DNA of 64,000 nucleotides from JASJAR01 sp039198225 (GCA_039198225.1 JBCCTQ010000003.1:108716-172715), one strand, 5' to 3'; numbered from the stretch's first letter, positions 44,396 through 53,748 are shown. Notes: a model not told the origin generated them from the letters alone. Made by a program: numbers and translations.

Positions 44396-45037
44396 TTAGC
44401 TCGCCGGTTTTGTCGCAAGAAAAGCCGTGTGCTGAACGAGGGCGCAGGTGTTCGGCCCTTCTTGACCGTCCGCAAACGCCGCTGCCGGAAAGGCCGGTGA
44501 AATGCTGTCGGTCCGGCAGGCATCCCGGAACGTGCTGAGCATGTCGGCCACACGCCCGTCGATCATGGGCCCGTGATCTTTGACCACAAGATGGATCTCG
44601 GAGCTCGACACCTCGCCGAGGCCGGTTCCGAACCAACCGTTGACCAAGTCGCCCTCGGGCTGGAAATGCGCGAACGTGGCAGATCCGTCTTCACCCGCAA
44701 TTACGCCGCCAGCAAAGCCGGCATCGCCCTGGACTTCGGCCGTGTTCAGCAAAACATCCTTGCCGGTGCAAGGAACGCTGGCACATGCGGCATGGTTGGA
44801 AATGGCCACAAACCAAAGCGTGTGAACATGGCCTGGTTTCAGGCCCATGGTTTTAAGGCTCACGAAAGCGCCACCATCGACAGCAGCCATTTGCGCGGTC
44901 GCATTTTCGACAACGACTTCAGGACCTTGGGACGGGTGGGTCATAACCGAGGATTGCTTGAGGTCGGACGCATTTGCGCCAGCTGCCGCCAGCAGACCCA
45001 TGGCAAGGACGGGAAGTGTTTGGGTTGGAAGTTTCAT
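44396..45037 (-). CDS. secreted protein, possible CHRD-like beta domain
   Basis: A 213 aa protein with a Sec signal (MKLPTQTLPVLAMGLLAAAGANAS). The mature part is beta-rich with LKPGHVHTLWFVAISN, GEDGSATFAHFQPEGD and EIHLVVKDHGPMIDG, which is like the beta-sandwich of CHRD/superoxide dismutase-like proteins but without their full motif. Four Cys residues may form two disulfides. It is the first gene of a small operon with the methyltransferase, divergent from a winged-helix regulator gene. Confidence 0.65.
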   Translation of the reverse strand: MKLPTQTLPVLAMGLLAAAGANASDLKQSSVMTHPSQGPEVVVENATAQMAAVDGGAFVSLKTMGLKPGHVHTLWFVAISNHAACASVPCTGKDVLLNTAEVQGDAGFAGGVIAGEDGSATFAHFQPEGDLVNGWFGTGLGEVSSSEIHLVVKDHGPMIDGRVADMLSTFRDACRTDSISPAFPAAAFADGQEGPNTCALVQHTAFLATKPAS

Positions 45038-45056
45038 ATCTCTGTCTCCTTTGATG

Positions 45057-45071
45057 TCGGCACCGTGCCGA
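45057..45071. promoter_or_regulatory. perfect palindrome in a divergent promoter region
   Basis: TCGGCACCGTGCCGA is a seven-base inverted repeat around one base. It lies 20 bases upstream of the secreted-protein gene and about 150 bases ahead of the divergent regulator gene at 45225, so it is a candidate operator of that regulator. Not shown by any other sequence evidence. Confidence 0.4.
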
Positions 45072-45224
45072 TAGGAGCGATGTGCCACCGACTTGCGATC
45101 GGAGCTTGAGGGTTGCCTGGGGATTTCGTGAGGAAGTCTGGGGCCGCGCGCGACGGAGCAGCGGCGCACATTGTGAAAAGGGGATTCCGCGCTTACCCTC
45201 GACGGAAAGACCGGGCCACATCCG

Positions 45225-47684
45225 ATGAAATACCTTTTTGACGACTTTGAAGTTGATCTATCCCTTCGAGAATTGCGCGCCGGTGGCGAGCGGCGCCCCA
45301 TAGAACCCAAGGCGTTCGATCTCCTGGTAATGTTGATTGAGAACCGCGCGCGCGTCGTGGCCAAGGACGAGTTGGTCGATCGATTGTGGGACGGGCGCTT
45401 CATCACCGACAGCGCGATGTCGACCGCGGTGAAAGCGGTGCGCCAAGCGATCCGCGACGACGGGCGCACTCAAAGGTTCATTCGAACCGTGCACGGACGC
45501 GGCTTTCGCTTCGTTGGCGACGCTAAAACTGCCGATGCTGGCCACAGTGTGACGACGGCGACGAAGGAGGATGCCGAGACCCCCAACAACCTCCGAAAGC
45601 GCCGTCGGCCTATGTTTGGGCGCGCTTCAGAGGTCGAGCGCATTACCCGCCAGCTGAAAGACGGGGACATCGTGTCGATTGTGGGTCCGGGTGGCGCTGG
45701 GAAATCTGCGTTGGCTGTGGAAACGGCTTCACGCGTCTTGGACGATTTTCCAGGCGGCGTCTGGTTCTGCGAGCTTGCGCCGGCAGAAGCCGACCGGGTG
45801 GCGTCAACGGTTTTGGGCGCGATAGATTCAAGCGCTGGCTCAGGCCCCGTGAATGCGGCCAAGATCGCCGAGCGGCTCGGGGAAGAGCCCGTTCTTCTCA
45901 TTCTCGACAATTGCGAGCATATTATTGAAGCCGCGGCCGAGCTCGTCGACACGTTGACAGGGCTCGCCCCGAACCTGACGGCTCTTACGACAAGTCGCGA
46001 AGCCCTTGAATTGCCCTCGGAGGCGGTCATTCGCCTCGGCGGGCTGAACTATGCTGAGAGTGACAGTTTCGCGGTCGAGATGTTCTTCCATTGTGCAAGC
46101 CAGATTGCCGATCTTCCGCAAACGGCCGATCAGTCCGAGATCGTGCGCCGGATCACTGAACGACTTGAAGGCTTGCCTCTGGCCATTGAATTGGCCGCGC
46201 CGCGCCTGTCTTCAAGCACCCCAAGAGAATTGCTGTCAGAGCTCGATGATCAGCTTTCCGTCCTTTCCAACCGCCGGACCCGGATGCGCAGCCGCCACAG
46301 CACAATGGATGGCACCATTGCCTGGTCCTACAATCTCTTATCGGACGAAGAACAAACCGCGCTCACCAGTCTGAGTATTTTTGCCGGTGCTTTTACGGCA
46401 CAAGCGGCCGAAGCGATTTGCGAAACACCCAATGCACGTGAGGTGCTTCATAGCCTCGTAAGCCAATCGATGGTGAGCTTCGTTCCCGATGCGCCCATGT
46501 CCCGCTTTCGGCTTTTAGAACCGATCCGACAATTCAGCGACCGCCAGCTCGACGACGCGCGAAGAGAGCGGCTCGACGCGCGCCATGCCGTATGGTTCGC
46601 GGCGCAAGTCACTGATCTGGCTTCCAAAATGCGAGGGCCTGATGAGGTCACGGCATGCGAAGCTCTCACCGCCGAATGGGCAGATTTTGGTCGAGCACTC
46701 GCATGGGGCCGCCGCCAAGGGCGCGCCGACATTGCCATTGAGCCTCTCCTCGCGCTCCATATCCACCTTCTCTGGCAACTCCGGATCGAGGGATTTGAGT
46801 GGTTGGAAGCGGGTGTCGGCGCCTGCGACCTGCCCCATGGGATCAAAGCCCGCGCCGACTTGGTAAGATCGATGGGCGCCTGGAGTGGCGGCGACCTCGA
46901 CCGATCCGAGGCGCTCATGGACGCGTCGATCGCGGCGGGCGGTGAAACGGTGGAAACCGCATACTTTCAATTCTACCAAGGCTTTGCGCGCGAAGACTTT
47001 CAGAAGGTCTTTGATTGCGGTTTCAAGGCCTGGGAAATGGCGCGTAATGGCGACGATATCGCCTGGAAAATCCAAACCAGCGGGTTTCTGGCCTGTGGCT
47101 ATGCGATGCACAAAGGCGACGCCGAGGAAATCCCAAGACTATTCGCCGATATTCAGTCCATGCTGCAAAGCCATGACTGGCCGTCGGGGCATTGCTGCGA
47201 ACTCATTGGCCGCACCGTCGCAGCCTTTAGTCGGAGCAGTCCAGACGATGTCGAGAGATTCCGAAATGACTTGGAGGTGGCCGCGAACCGCTGCTACGCG
47301 CCCTGGTTCAAAGTCACTGCTGCCGGAATTGAAGCCAGTCAGTCGCGCCCGGCCGATGAAGCGCTTGTCCAGCTAGAGATGTATACTAAGGGGTTGAAAT
47401 CGGCGATAAATACCGGCGATGTCATCCAACTCCCGACGATACTGCGGGCCATTGCAATTTGTTTGGTCGACGTTGGAAAATACCGGTCCGCTGCGCGCCT
47501 TTCGGGTCTTATTCCAAATGTGCGCGGCTTGGGAGAGAAAGGATCGCTCGCACCTGGATATGAGGGCGCCATCGAACAGGCCGCCGTCAAACTGAGCGAG
47601 GCCGAATTTCAGGAGGCCCAAATTCTAGGAGAAACGTGGGACCTCCCGAACGTGATCGAAGAACTTGAGGCGCAGATCGGGTGA
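45225..47684 (+). CDS. winged-helix (OmpR-type) and NB-ARC/STAND-type ATPase regulator
   Basis: An 819 aa regulator. Residues 1-95 form a trans_reg_C winged helix (EPKAFDLLVMLIENRARVVAKDELVDRLW, TVHGRGFRFVG). A P-loop NTPase follows (VGPGGAGKSALAVE; Walker B-like VLLILDNCEH; LTTSREALE sensor), then helical repeats to the end. This is the layout of CadC-like DNA-binding ATPases that respond to small signals. It is transcribed away from the secreted-protein and methyltransferase genes, which are likely targets. No membrane segment is present. Confidence 0.88.
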   Translation: MKYLFDDFEVDLSLRELRAGGERRPIEPKAFDLLVMLIENRARVVAKDELVDRLWDGRFITDSAMSTAVKAVRQAIRDDGRTQRFIRTVHGRGFRFVGDAKTADAGHSVTTATKEDAETPNNLRKRRRPMFGRASEVERITRQLKDGDIVSIVGPGGAGKSALAVETASRVLDDFPGGVWFCELAPAEADRVASTVLGAIDSSAGSGPVNAAKIAERLGEEPVLLILDNCEHIIEAAAELVDTLTGLAPNLTALTTSREALELPSEAVIRLGGLNYAESDSFAVEMFFHCASQIADLPQTADQSEIVRRITERLEGLPLAIELAAPRLSSSTPRELLSELDDQLSVLSNRRTRMRSRHSTMDGTIAWSYNLLSDEEQTALTSLSIFAGAFTAQAAEAICETPNAREVLHSLVSQSMVSFVPDAPMSRFRLLEPIRQFSDRQLDDARRERLDARHAVWFAAQVTDLASKMRGPDEVTACEALTAEWADFGRALAWGRRQGRADIAIEPLLALHIHLLWQLRIEGFEWLEAGVGACDLPHGIKARADLVRSMGAWSGGDLDRSEALMDASIAAGGETVETAYFQFYQGFAREDFQKVFDCGFKAWEMARNGDDIAWKIQTSGFLACGYAMHKGDAEEIPRLFADIQSMLQSHDWPSGHCCELIGRTVAAFSRSSPDDVERFRNDLEVAANRCYAPWFKVTAAGIEASQSRPADEALVQLEMYTKGLKSAINTGDVIQLPTILRAIAICLVDVGKYRSAARLSGLIPNVRGLGEKGSLAPGYEGAIEQAAVKLSEAEFQEAQILGETWDLPNVIEELEAQIG

Positions 47685-47742
47685 GCTTCCGACGTCAGGC
47701 CCGGGCGCCGCGGCGCGATACATTCTAAAGGTAGGAAATGCG

Positions 47743-47773
47743 AAGTCCGGGTGCGTCTTCTGCGCCCGGACTT
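47743..47773. terminator. bidirectional terminator hairpin
   Basis: AAGTCCGGG and CCCGGACTT form a nine base pair stem that can extend inward by several pairs, with a short TCTTC-type loop. It lies between the convergent ends of the regulator gene (47684) and the cpdB gene (47796). A and T bases flank the stem on both sides only weakly. Confidence 0.6.
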
Positions 47774-47795
47774 CCAAAGAGAGGTAAGCTGGCCC

Positions 47796-49754
47796 TTAAA
47801 GTCCGATGCGGTAGCGCGCGAAGCCTTCATCGCCGGATCCCGCGGCTTCAATCTCAACGCCCTTCACGTCATCGACCACGTCAATACCTTTCGGACCCGT
47901 ATCGAATAGCACAGAGGTGCCGGGCAGCGGTTTGAAGGACCAATTGTCATCTGCCGTTGGGTTGATCGTGCCCTGCTCAACGATGTAGCGTACGATCACG
48001 TCGCGATTTGTATCCGGTGCCTCAAAGATCGTGGTCGAACCATCGGCGCCGGGGAAACTGCCGCCGCCGCCGGCACGGTAGTTATTCGTAGCGATCACAA
48101 AATCCGCATCGAGATCGAGGGGTTCCCCATTGTAGGTCAAGTCGACGATACGGCTGGCTTCTGGGTTGATGAGCTCGCCTCGAGGTCCAAACTTCGACGG
48201 TTGGCTGAGGTCGATTTTGTACTGCACGCCGTCGATTACGTCGAAATTGTAGGACGGGAATTCCGGGTTCAAAAGAATCTGGTCGGCCTTGCCAGGTTCA
48301 ACCTGGTTGAACATACCGGCTGACCGCTCGAGCCAATCCTTAACTTGCTGACCGTTTACTTTCACCGCCCGGACAGTGTTGGGATAGAGATAAAGATCGG
48401 CCACGTTTTTAATGGCCACGTCACCTACTGGAACGTCGGTGTAATAGTCCGGCCCGCCCCGACCGCCCGCCTTGAACGGGGCAGCGGCCGAAAGGAGCGG
48501 CAGGGCCTCGTACTCGGTACCCTTCAGCATTTCCGACACATACCAACTCTGTGCCTTTGAAACGATCTGGACAGATGGATCATCGGCGACGAGCGCAAAA
48601 TAGGAGTGGAGAGGGGCCGAGGTCTTCCCGACAGCGCGCCGCACATAGGCCAAGGTCGCCTCGTGGACATCCGCCACGCTGTCGAGGATCGCCTGATCGC
48701 TCTCCACAAGGGCCGTTATGGACCTGTCCTCGTTGCGTTTTGAGATCGGCCGCGCTTCAGACGTATGGCTGACGACGCGCCATTCCCCCCCTGACGTTTC
48801 AAGCATCAAATCGATCACGCCGAGATGCGAACCCCAAAATCCACCCATTACCGCGGGTTTGCCATGGATCGTGCCGGTGGCCACATCGACAGCCGGCATG
48901 CCTTCATAGGTGGAAGACGGGAAAACGTTGTGGTGGTGGCCTGAAAGGACGGCATCGATCCCGTCAACAGCGGCGAGCGGCACGGCCGCATTGCCCATCA
49001 ACTCGGTGTGATCGGCCCCGGCGATCCCGGAATGGCTGAGGGCCACGATGATGTCGGCGCCCTGCTCTTTCATGACCGGCACATAGGCTTTCGCACTTTC
49101 AACGATGTCTCTTGCTTGGACATTGCCTTCCAAATGGCGGCGGTCCCAATTCATGATTTGGGGCGGCACAAACCCGATCAGTCCGATCTTGATCGTGTGG
49201 CTTTCCCCCGCACCATCGACGACTTCCTTGTCCATTAAGACAAAGGGCGGCACCAAGGTCGTGTCCTTTGTCGGATCAGCGCCAAGATCTTTCGAGACAT
49301 TGGCAGAGATCACCGGGAAATTGGCCCCGGCAAGCGACTTCATCAGGAAGTCTAGGCCGTAGTTGAATTCGTGATTGCCGAGGGTCGATGCATCAAAGCC
49401 CAGTTCATTGAGCGCCGTGATGATCGGGTGCATATCCCCGTCCTTCATGCCCCGCTCATAGGCCATGTAATCGCCCATTGGGTTGCCTTGGAGGAAGTCT
49501 CCGTTGTCGTAGAGGACCGAATTTGTGGCCTCGGCGCGGATCTCCCGGACAATCGAGGCGGTGCGGGCCAACCCCATCGTGTCGCGTTCTCGGTCAGAAT
49601 AATAGTCGTAGGGCCAGATATGCACATGAAGGTCCGTCGTCTCCATGATGCGGAGATGCGCTTGATTGGCCGAAGCGCTCGCCGAAAAGGGATGCAACGC
49701 AACTAAGCTGGCGGATCCTGCGAGGAAACCGCGACGATTAATAATGAGCGACAT
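47796..49754 (-). CDS. cpdB: 2',3'-cyclic-nucleotide 2'-phosphodiesterase/3'-nucleotidase
   Basis: A 652 aa periplasmic enzyme. The start has a Tat signal (NRRGFLAGSASLVAL). The metallophosphatase domain contains METTDLHVHI, DNGDFLQGNP, TLGNHEFNYG, LSHSGI and SGHHHN; the C-terminal 5'-nucleotidase domain has NNYRAGGGGSFPG near residue 565. It hydrolyses cyclic and 3' nucleotides and salvages phosphate and nucleosides. The ATG at 49754 gives the twin-arginine signal directly; a longer start would add an unrelated extension. Confidence 0.92.
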   Translation of the reverse strand: MSLIINRRGFLAGSASLVALHPFSASASANQAHLRIMETTDLHVHIWPYDYYSDRERDTMGLARTASIVREIRAEATNSVLYDNGDFLQGNPMGDYMAYERGMKDGDMHPIITALNELGFDASTLGNHEFNYGLDFLMKSLAGANFPVISANVSKDLGADPTKDTTLVPPFVLMDKEVVDGAGESHTIKIGLIGFVPPQIMNWDRRHLEGNVQARDIVESAKAYVPVMKEQGADIIVALSHSGIAGADHTELMGNAAVPLAAVDGIDAVLSGHHHNVFPSSTYEGMPAVDVATGTIHGKPAVMGGFWGSHLGVIDLMLETSGGEWRVVSHTSEARPISKRNEDRSITALVESDQAILDSVADVHEATLAYVRRAVGKTSAPLHSYFALVADDPSVQIVSKAQSWYVSEMLKGTEYEALPLLSAAAPFKAGGRGGPDYYTDVPVGDVAIKNVADLYLYPNTVRAVKVNGQQVKDWLERSAGMFNQVEPGKADQILLNPEFPSYNFDVIDGVQYKIDLSQPSKFGPRGELINPEASRIVDLTYNGEPLDLDADFVIATNNYRAGGGGSFPGADGSTTIFEAPDTNRDVIVRYIVEQGTINPTADDNWSFKPLPGTSVLFDTGPKGIDVVDDVKGVEIEAAGSGDEGFARYRIGL

Positions 49755-50054
49755 TTTGGAACCCCGTTGTGTTGTTAGAAAATCAAGTGCCGTGATCGTG
49801 CAAAACTGGCGGGCCGACTCGGCGTACCCCAATGTTTGCATTTTTGGATTTGAATGTCTGCGTTGTTTGGATGCGGCGCGGCATCTCGCCTAGCTAAGGG
49901 CCAAGTTCAAAACCACCTCCTCGCGCAGTCCGCCGATTGGGGCATCCGAGGTTGCACCAAGAGTGCAGATAAGCCGATTTCGGGCGTCGCAGCGCCTTGA
50001 GTACAAGATCCGCAGAGTTTCACTTGACGCCCCGCCGGAGGCTGGTGAACATGA

Positions 50055-50245
50055 AGACGATGGTTCCCAAATCGGCTTCGTGCCGAACGGGATGAAAAGG
50101 GAACACGGTGCGGGTCAAAGCCCAATTCCGTGACTGCCCCCGCAACTGTAAGCGGTGAGCGACCCCGTAGACGACCACTGGGCAGATATGTCCGGGAAGG
50201 TTCGGGAGAGCGTTGACCCGCAAGTCAGGAGACCTGCCATCTTCG
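50055..50245 (+). promoter_or_regulatory. cobalamin (B12) riboswitch
   Basis: The segment contains the ordered landmarks of an AdoCbl riboswitch: GGGAACACGGTG, CTGCCCCCGCAACTGTAAGCGG, CCACTG, GGGAAGG, GACCCGCAAGTCAGGAGACC. The B12-box-like GACCTGCC is near 50231-50238. It reads along the + strand and should turn down the downstream gene when B12 is present. The outer stem limits are approximate. Confidence 0.9.
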
Positions 50246-50380
50246 GTGCGTGCGTCGCGCGCATCGCAATCACCATAACCCGGGCGGGGCGCCTTGGGAG
50301 GGAGAGACCGAGATGGACCAAGACGGCCCTATTTGTTTGCGTCGATCCGACTGCGCCTGCTCCTTTGCGCGGAGGGCGCG

Positions 50381-50683
50381 ATGCTTCTCGAACTTACAAT
50401 TACGCAGCTCGACATCGGCAAGGTTTCTAGCCAGCGGGCCCGCGAGCTAGGCCATCTCGGATACATGCAATGGCTGGGCGCGCTCCCGGCCGCGGCCAAC
50501 TACAACCGCGAAGCGCGCCGGGCTTACGAAATGGCGGCCCCCTTTGCAGGAGCATCTCCAGCCGTCGGAGTGTTGTGCGATCTCTTGGTCGCGTCTCTCC
50601 AGTCACCTCTTGAGCCTCTACCTCTGGAACTGCCCAACCGCGCGCGTCGTGGCGGAGCCAATGCGCGCCGCGCAGACCTTTGA
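50381..50683 (+). CDS. small protein behind the B12 riboswitch, unknown function
   Basis: A 100 aa protein with GGAGGG at 50371-50376 and high-GC codons typical of the region, so it is likely real. It is helical, ending in a basic tail (RARRGGANARR). No family is recognised with confidence. It is the first gene behind the riboswitch and no B12 synthesis or transport gene follows within the next kilobases. A short out-of-frame frame with a good binding site starts at 50311-50313 and could be a leader peptide. Confidence 0.55.
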   Translation: MLLELTITQLDIGKVSSQRARELGHLGYMQWLGALPAAANYNREARRAYEMAAPFAGASPAVGVLCDLLVASLQSPLEPLPLELPNRARRGGANARRADL

Positions 50684-51054
50684 CGTGAGCGTTCCACGTC
50701 CCCCTGAACGGATCGATTGCCTCAGTGAGGAGACGCCTGAACTCTCGCGCAGATAGGACAGCATCGTAGGTGTGTCGATTGTCTGGACGGTTGAGATTGT
50801 GGTCTGGAAACAAGCGCCGCTGTTGAGAAGGCGAGGTTTCCTAGCCTCCTCAACAATACTCGAACGGGCGGACATGACGCTACTTCACGCCGGGGCCATT
50901 TCCTACAACTTCTCCGCAATCGCCAGAAGCGTTGTTCGGACATGGAAGTTGATCGACTGGTATTTTAGGGCGCCGACAATTAGTGCATAAGCCGAATACT
51001 AGACCGGTGCAGATGATCGCCCGTAATAGGCGCTCGGGCTGCCTACTATAGTCA
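50684..51054. other. intergenic stretch, no gene seen
   Basis: About 370 bases between the small riboswitch-controlled gene and the secreted-protein gene. Frames are short, without a good start. Base composition falls towards AT in this part. Possible decayed DNA; nothing definite. Confidence 0.4.
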
Positions 51055-51753
51055 TTACTGCTGTCGCGCCGCAGCCTCGCCGCATATCAAGGGCGTCACA
51101 TGTATATCGAGACCACGACACATATATGCTTCCTGCACATCTGTTTTTCTAAGCGATTGCCGTGTCAACGTGATGGAAGGCAACTGGCCTCCCGTGTTTT
51201 CCTGCGTTGGAATTTCTTCACCCGTCAGGCCTCCAATTTGTTGCCCAGCATTTACGCTGGCAATCACGGTCTGATAATCCATATCAAAAAATTCCCTGCA
51301 CAAGCAGGTTCCCTGACTACGGTACTCAAACATCGTCGCGACGCGGATTTCGAAGACTTCGCCCGCAACAGGAACTCCCCGGAGTGCCCGAGAATCGAGA
51401 GTGATGCTGTGCAGCCTGGTGGTTTCGCCCGGTTCCAGACGTTGACCGAGGTTGTTGATGTAAGTGGCGATTGGTTGTTCATCTTGAAACACTTGCACAA
51501 TGAAGATTGCTAGCTCGCCAAATGAGATCGGAGCGTGCGGGAAGAGATCAACTTTCCCTATCCATGGCCGTGTCCCGGCATTTTCGAACTCGAATACAAG
51601 ATTTAGCCGAAATCTCGGTACGAGAGATAATTCTGTAGCGCGAAGTTTGAAACGAAGGTCACTCTCAGTCTGCGCCTGTGCTGGCAGAAGAACCAGCGAA
51701 GCGAGCGAGGATAGAAGCAAAATAGTAAAAGCGCGAACAAATGTCATTTTCAT
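51055..51753 (-). CDS. secreted protein of unknown function, AT-richer gene
   Basis: A 232 aa protein with a Sec signal peptide (MKMTFVRAFTILLLSSLASLV and cleavage after AQA). The ATG at 51753 has GGAG six bases ahead; a second in-frame ATG is two codons on. The mature part is beta-rich with several Cys (CLCREF, MCRGLD, LICGEA) that may form disulfides. I do not recognise the family. Its codons are clearly less GC-rich than those of the neighbours; a sample of 60 bases at 51121-51180 holds 27 G or C. This suggests recent arrival. tRNA-Thr is about 600 bases away. Confidence 0.65.
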   Translation of the reverse strand: MKMTFVRAFTILLLSSLASLVLLPAQAQTESDLRFKLRATELSLVPRFRLNLVFEFENAGTRPWIGKVDLFPHAPISFGELAIFIVQVFQDEQPIATYINNLGQRLEPGETTRLHSITLDSRALRGVPVAGEVFEIRVATMFEYRSQGTCLCREFFDMDYQTVIASVNAGQQIGGLTGEEIPTQENTGGQLPSITLTRQSLRKTDVQEAYMCRGLDIHVTPLICGEAAARQQ

Positions 51754-52364
51754 TAACTCCTGGATGAGTGTTTGGTAGAAATTATCCAGCACCAAAAGAG
51801 GAATGGTTCGGTTTGGCAATTCATTCAGAAACGTAACCCGCTCCGAATAACTTGCGAGTATAACAGATTCTCAATGTATTATTGTCCGAGTTTTATGGAC
51901 ACCGTTCGTCAATCGAGGGGCACATCGGCAGGACGATCGTGAGGGCCCCGATCTGGTTCGCGCACGGATCTCGGTTGGGCTCCCGGCACGCATCGCATCG
52001 ATCCTGAGCTTTAGGCAGATAAGCGATCCACCGTCGCGGCAAATGATGAGCCGATAGGCGCCCTCGCGGTAGACTTAATGGCAGGCCCGTCCGACGGCGT
52101 TGGTTGGTTCTGCCAAAACGTGTAGAAGGTCGAGGGTCTTTTTCCTTTTGCTGCTTATTCTACGCTTTCAGTTTTCCAAACCTACATCGCTTAGAGGCAT
52201 TCGGGCGTATCGCGATTTCAGCCTTCCGACGATACCCCAGAGATTGCCCCTTTTCCGGCTGTGTTGTCGCGGACGGCGAGTACCCAGACCAGGCAAACGC
52301 TCCGAAGATGACCCCGTATGCGGGGGCAAATTTGGAAGCCCCTGGAGTTTGGGATACGGGTAAG
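51754..52364. other. intergenic stretch upstream of tRNA-Thr
   Basis: About 610 bases without a convincing gene. Frames of up to 110 codons overlap in different phases and show no family. It lies between the AT-rich secreted-protein gene and tRNA-Thr and may be decayed accessory DNA. A small hairpin CCCCG-TATG-CGGGG lies at 52312-52325, without a T-run. Confidence 0.4.
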
Positions 52365-52440
52365 TGGTGCCCCCACACGGACTCGAACCGCGGACCTACT
52401 GATTACAAATCAGTTGCTCTACCAGCTGAGCTATAGGGGC
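52365..52440 (-). tRNA. tRNA-Thr (anticodon TGT)
   Basis: Read on the - strand, 76 bases fold into a full cloverleaf including encoded CCA: acceptor GCCCCTA with TGGGGGC, D arm GCTCAGCTGGTAGAGC, anticodon stem ACTGA/TCAGT with loop TTTGTAA (anticodon TGT), T arm around GGTTCGAGTCC. This reads ACA threonine codons. It may be an insertion site for mobile DNA; the AT-rich gene nearby lies on its 3' side. Confidence 0.93.
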
Positions 52441-52601
52441 TGAACGGTGGCCTACGATCAATCCCGCAGGCGATCAAGGGACTTTGGCGCAACACCCACG
52501 CACCCTTAAGGACGCGCTCGGGGTGTCGCCGGGCCAAATCCGCTCTATTGTCGCCGGAAAGCCGGTCCTATTTGCGGGATCCAACAGCAGCAATGCAGGG
52601 C

Positions 52602-53480
52602 ATGCAAATCGTCTTTCATATCGGCGCCCACGTCACGGACGAAGGGTCGCTCTTGCGGTCGCTTTTGCGCAACCGCGATCTTCTCAACGAAGAAGGTGTG
52701 ATTGTGCCTGGGCCAAGCCGGTACCGTAAGGTCATACGCGATGTGATGATCTCGCTCCGCGGCCAAGCCACGACGCCCGATGCCCGGGACGCTATGGTGG
52801 ACGCCCTAGTTGAACATGACGGTGCCGAACGGGTGATCCTGGCCAATGACAGCTTCATCTGTATCCCCCAACGCGCCATCGAGAACGGCCAGCTCTATGC
52901 TCGCGCCGCGAAGGCGGCTTGGCTCCGCAACATTTTCCCGACCGACGAGGTTGAGTTTTGCCTCGGGATCCGCGACCCCGGCACGTTCATCCCGGCCCTT
53001 TACGAGAAAATGGGCAGCGACCGGCCGGATTTCTCCGATTTCCTCGACGGGGCCAACCCGATGGAGCTTCGCTGGTCCGATTACGTCGGCCGACTGCAAG
53101 CGGCGGTGCCGGGATGCCGGATCATCGTTTGGTGCAACGAAGACACGCCGGTCATCTGGTCGGAAATCATGCGCGAAGTCGCCGGGCTGTCCCCGGGCAC
53201 CCGCCTCGAAGGAGAACTCGACATCGTGATGGGTTTGATCCACCGCCGCGGCCGACAGAGGCTCCGGTCGTTCCTTGAAAAGCGACCACCCGAGACCGAG
53301 GCGGGACGCCGCCGCGCCATCGCCGCCTATCTCGACAAGTATTACGTCGAAAACAAGGTGGAAGAAGAGATCGATTTGCCGGGATGGACAGAAGACTATC
53401 TCGAGGGGCTGTCGGAGGCTTACGACGCCGACGTGGCCGCCTTGTCAGTCATGCCGGGCGTCACCTTCATCCAACCTTGA
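52602..53480 (+). CDS. uncharacterised protein, sulfotransferase-like N-terminus
   Basis: A 292 aa soluble protein. The start QIVFHIGAHVTDEGSLLRSLLRNRDLL resembles the PAPS-binding start of sulfotransferase-like proteins (h-h-x-H-h-G-x-x-K-T), but the usual Lys-Thr is replaced by Thr-Asp. The rest has no known motif. The ATG at 52602 puts this segment at the N-terminus; earlier starts at 52593 or 52548 are possible. Similar proteins seem common in Rhodobacteraceae by my recollection. Confidence 0.6.
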   Translation: MQIVFHIGAHVTDEGSLLRSLLRNRDLLNEEGVIVPGPSRYRKVIRDVMISLRGQATTPDARDAMVDALVEHDGAERVILANDSFICIPQRAIENGQLYARAAKAAWLRNIFPTDEVEFCLGIRDPGTFIPALYEKMGSDRPDFSDFLDGANPMELRWSDYVGRLQAAVPGCRIIVWCNEDTPVIWSEIMREVAGLSPGTRLEGELDIVMGLIHRRGRQRLRSFLEKRPPETEAGRRRAIAAYLDKYYVENKVEEEIDLPGWTEDYLEGLSEAYDADVAALSVMPGVTFIQP

Positions 53481-53493
53481 AGGGTCCCGAGCC

Positions 53494-53748
53494 TCACATT
53501 CCAAGGGCTTGTTTGTAGAGATCCAGCACCGCCTCTTCTTCTGCTAAATCGGCCGTGTCTCGCTTCCGAAGGGCGATGAGTTTCCGCATGACTTTCGTGT
53601 CATAGCCCCGCCCTTTGGCCTCGGCCATGACCTCTTTTTGTTGGTCGAGGAGGTCTTTCCGCTCGGCTTCTAGACGCTCGAACCGCTCGATGAATTGGCG
53701 CAGCTCATCGGCGGCGACGCGGTAGGTCTCGGGTTGGTCTTCTGCCAT
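53494..53748 (-). CDS. gapR: GapR family (DUF2312) DNA-binding protein
   Basis: An 84 aa protein that matches the DUF2312 family along its whole length: ELRQFIERFERLEAERKDL, EVMAEAKGRGYDTKVMRKLIALRKRD, EEEAVLDLYKQALG. In Caulobacter GapR binds overtwisted AT-rich DNA and helps topoisomerases. GGAG lies nine bases ahead of the ATG. It is a single-gene unit, convergent with the 52602 gene. Confidence 0.9.
   Translation of the reverse strand: MAEDQPETYRVAADELRQFIERFERLEAERKDLLDQQKEVMAEAKGRGYDTKVMRKLIALRKRDTADLAEEEAVLDLYKQALGM

Noticed and set aside
52312..52325. CCCCG-TATG-CGGGG hairpin as a terminator of the tRNA
   Set aside because: The stem is short and there is no T-run on the minus strand side; function is uncertain.
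52100..52363. Frames of 80-110 codons upstream of tRNA-Thr
   Set aside because: They overlap in different phases, have basic random composition and no start signal.
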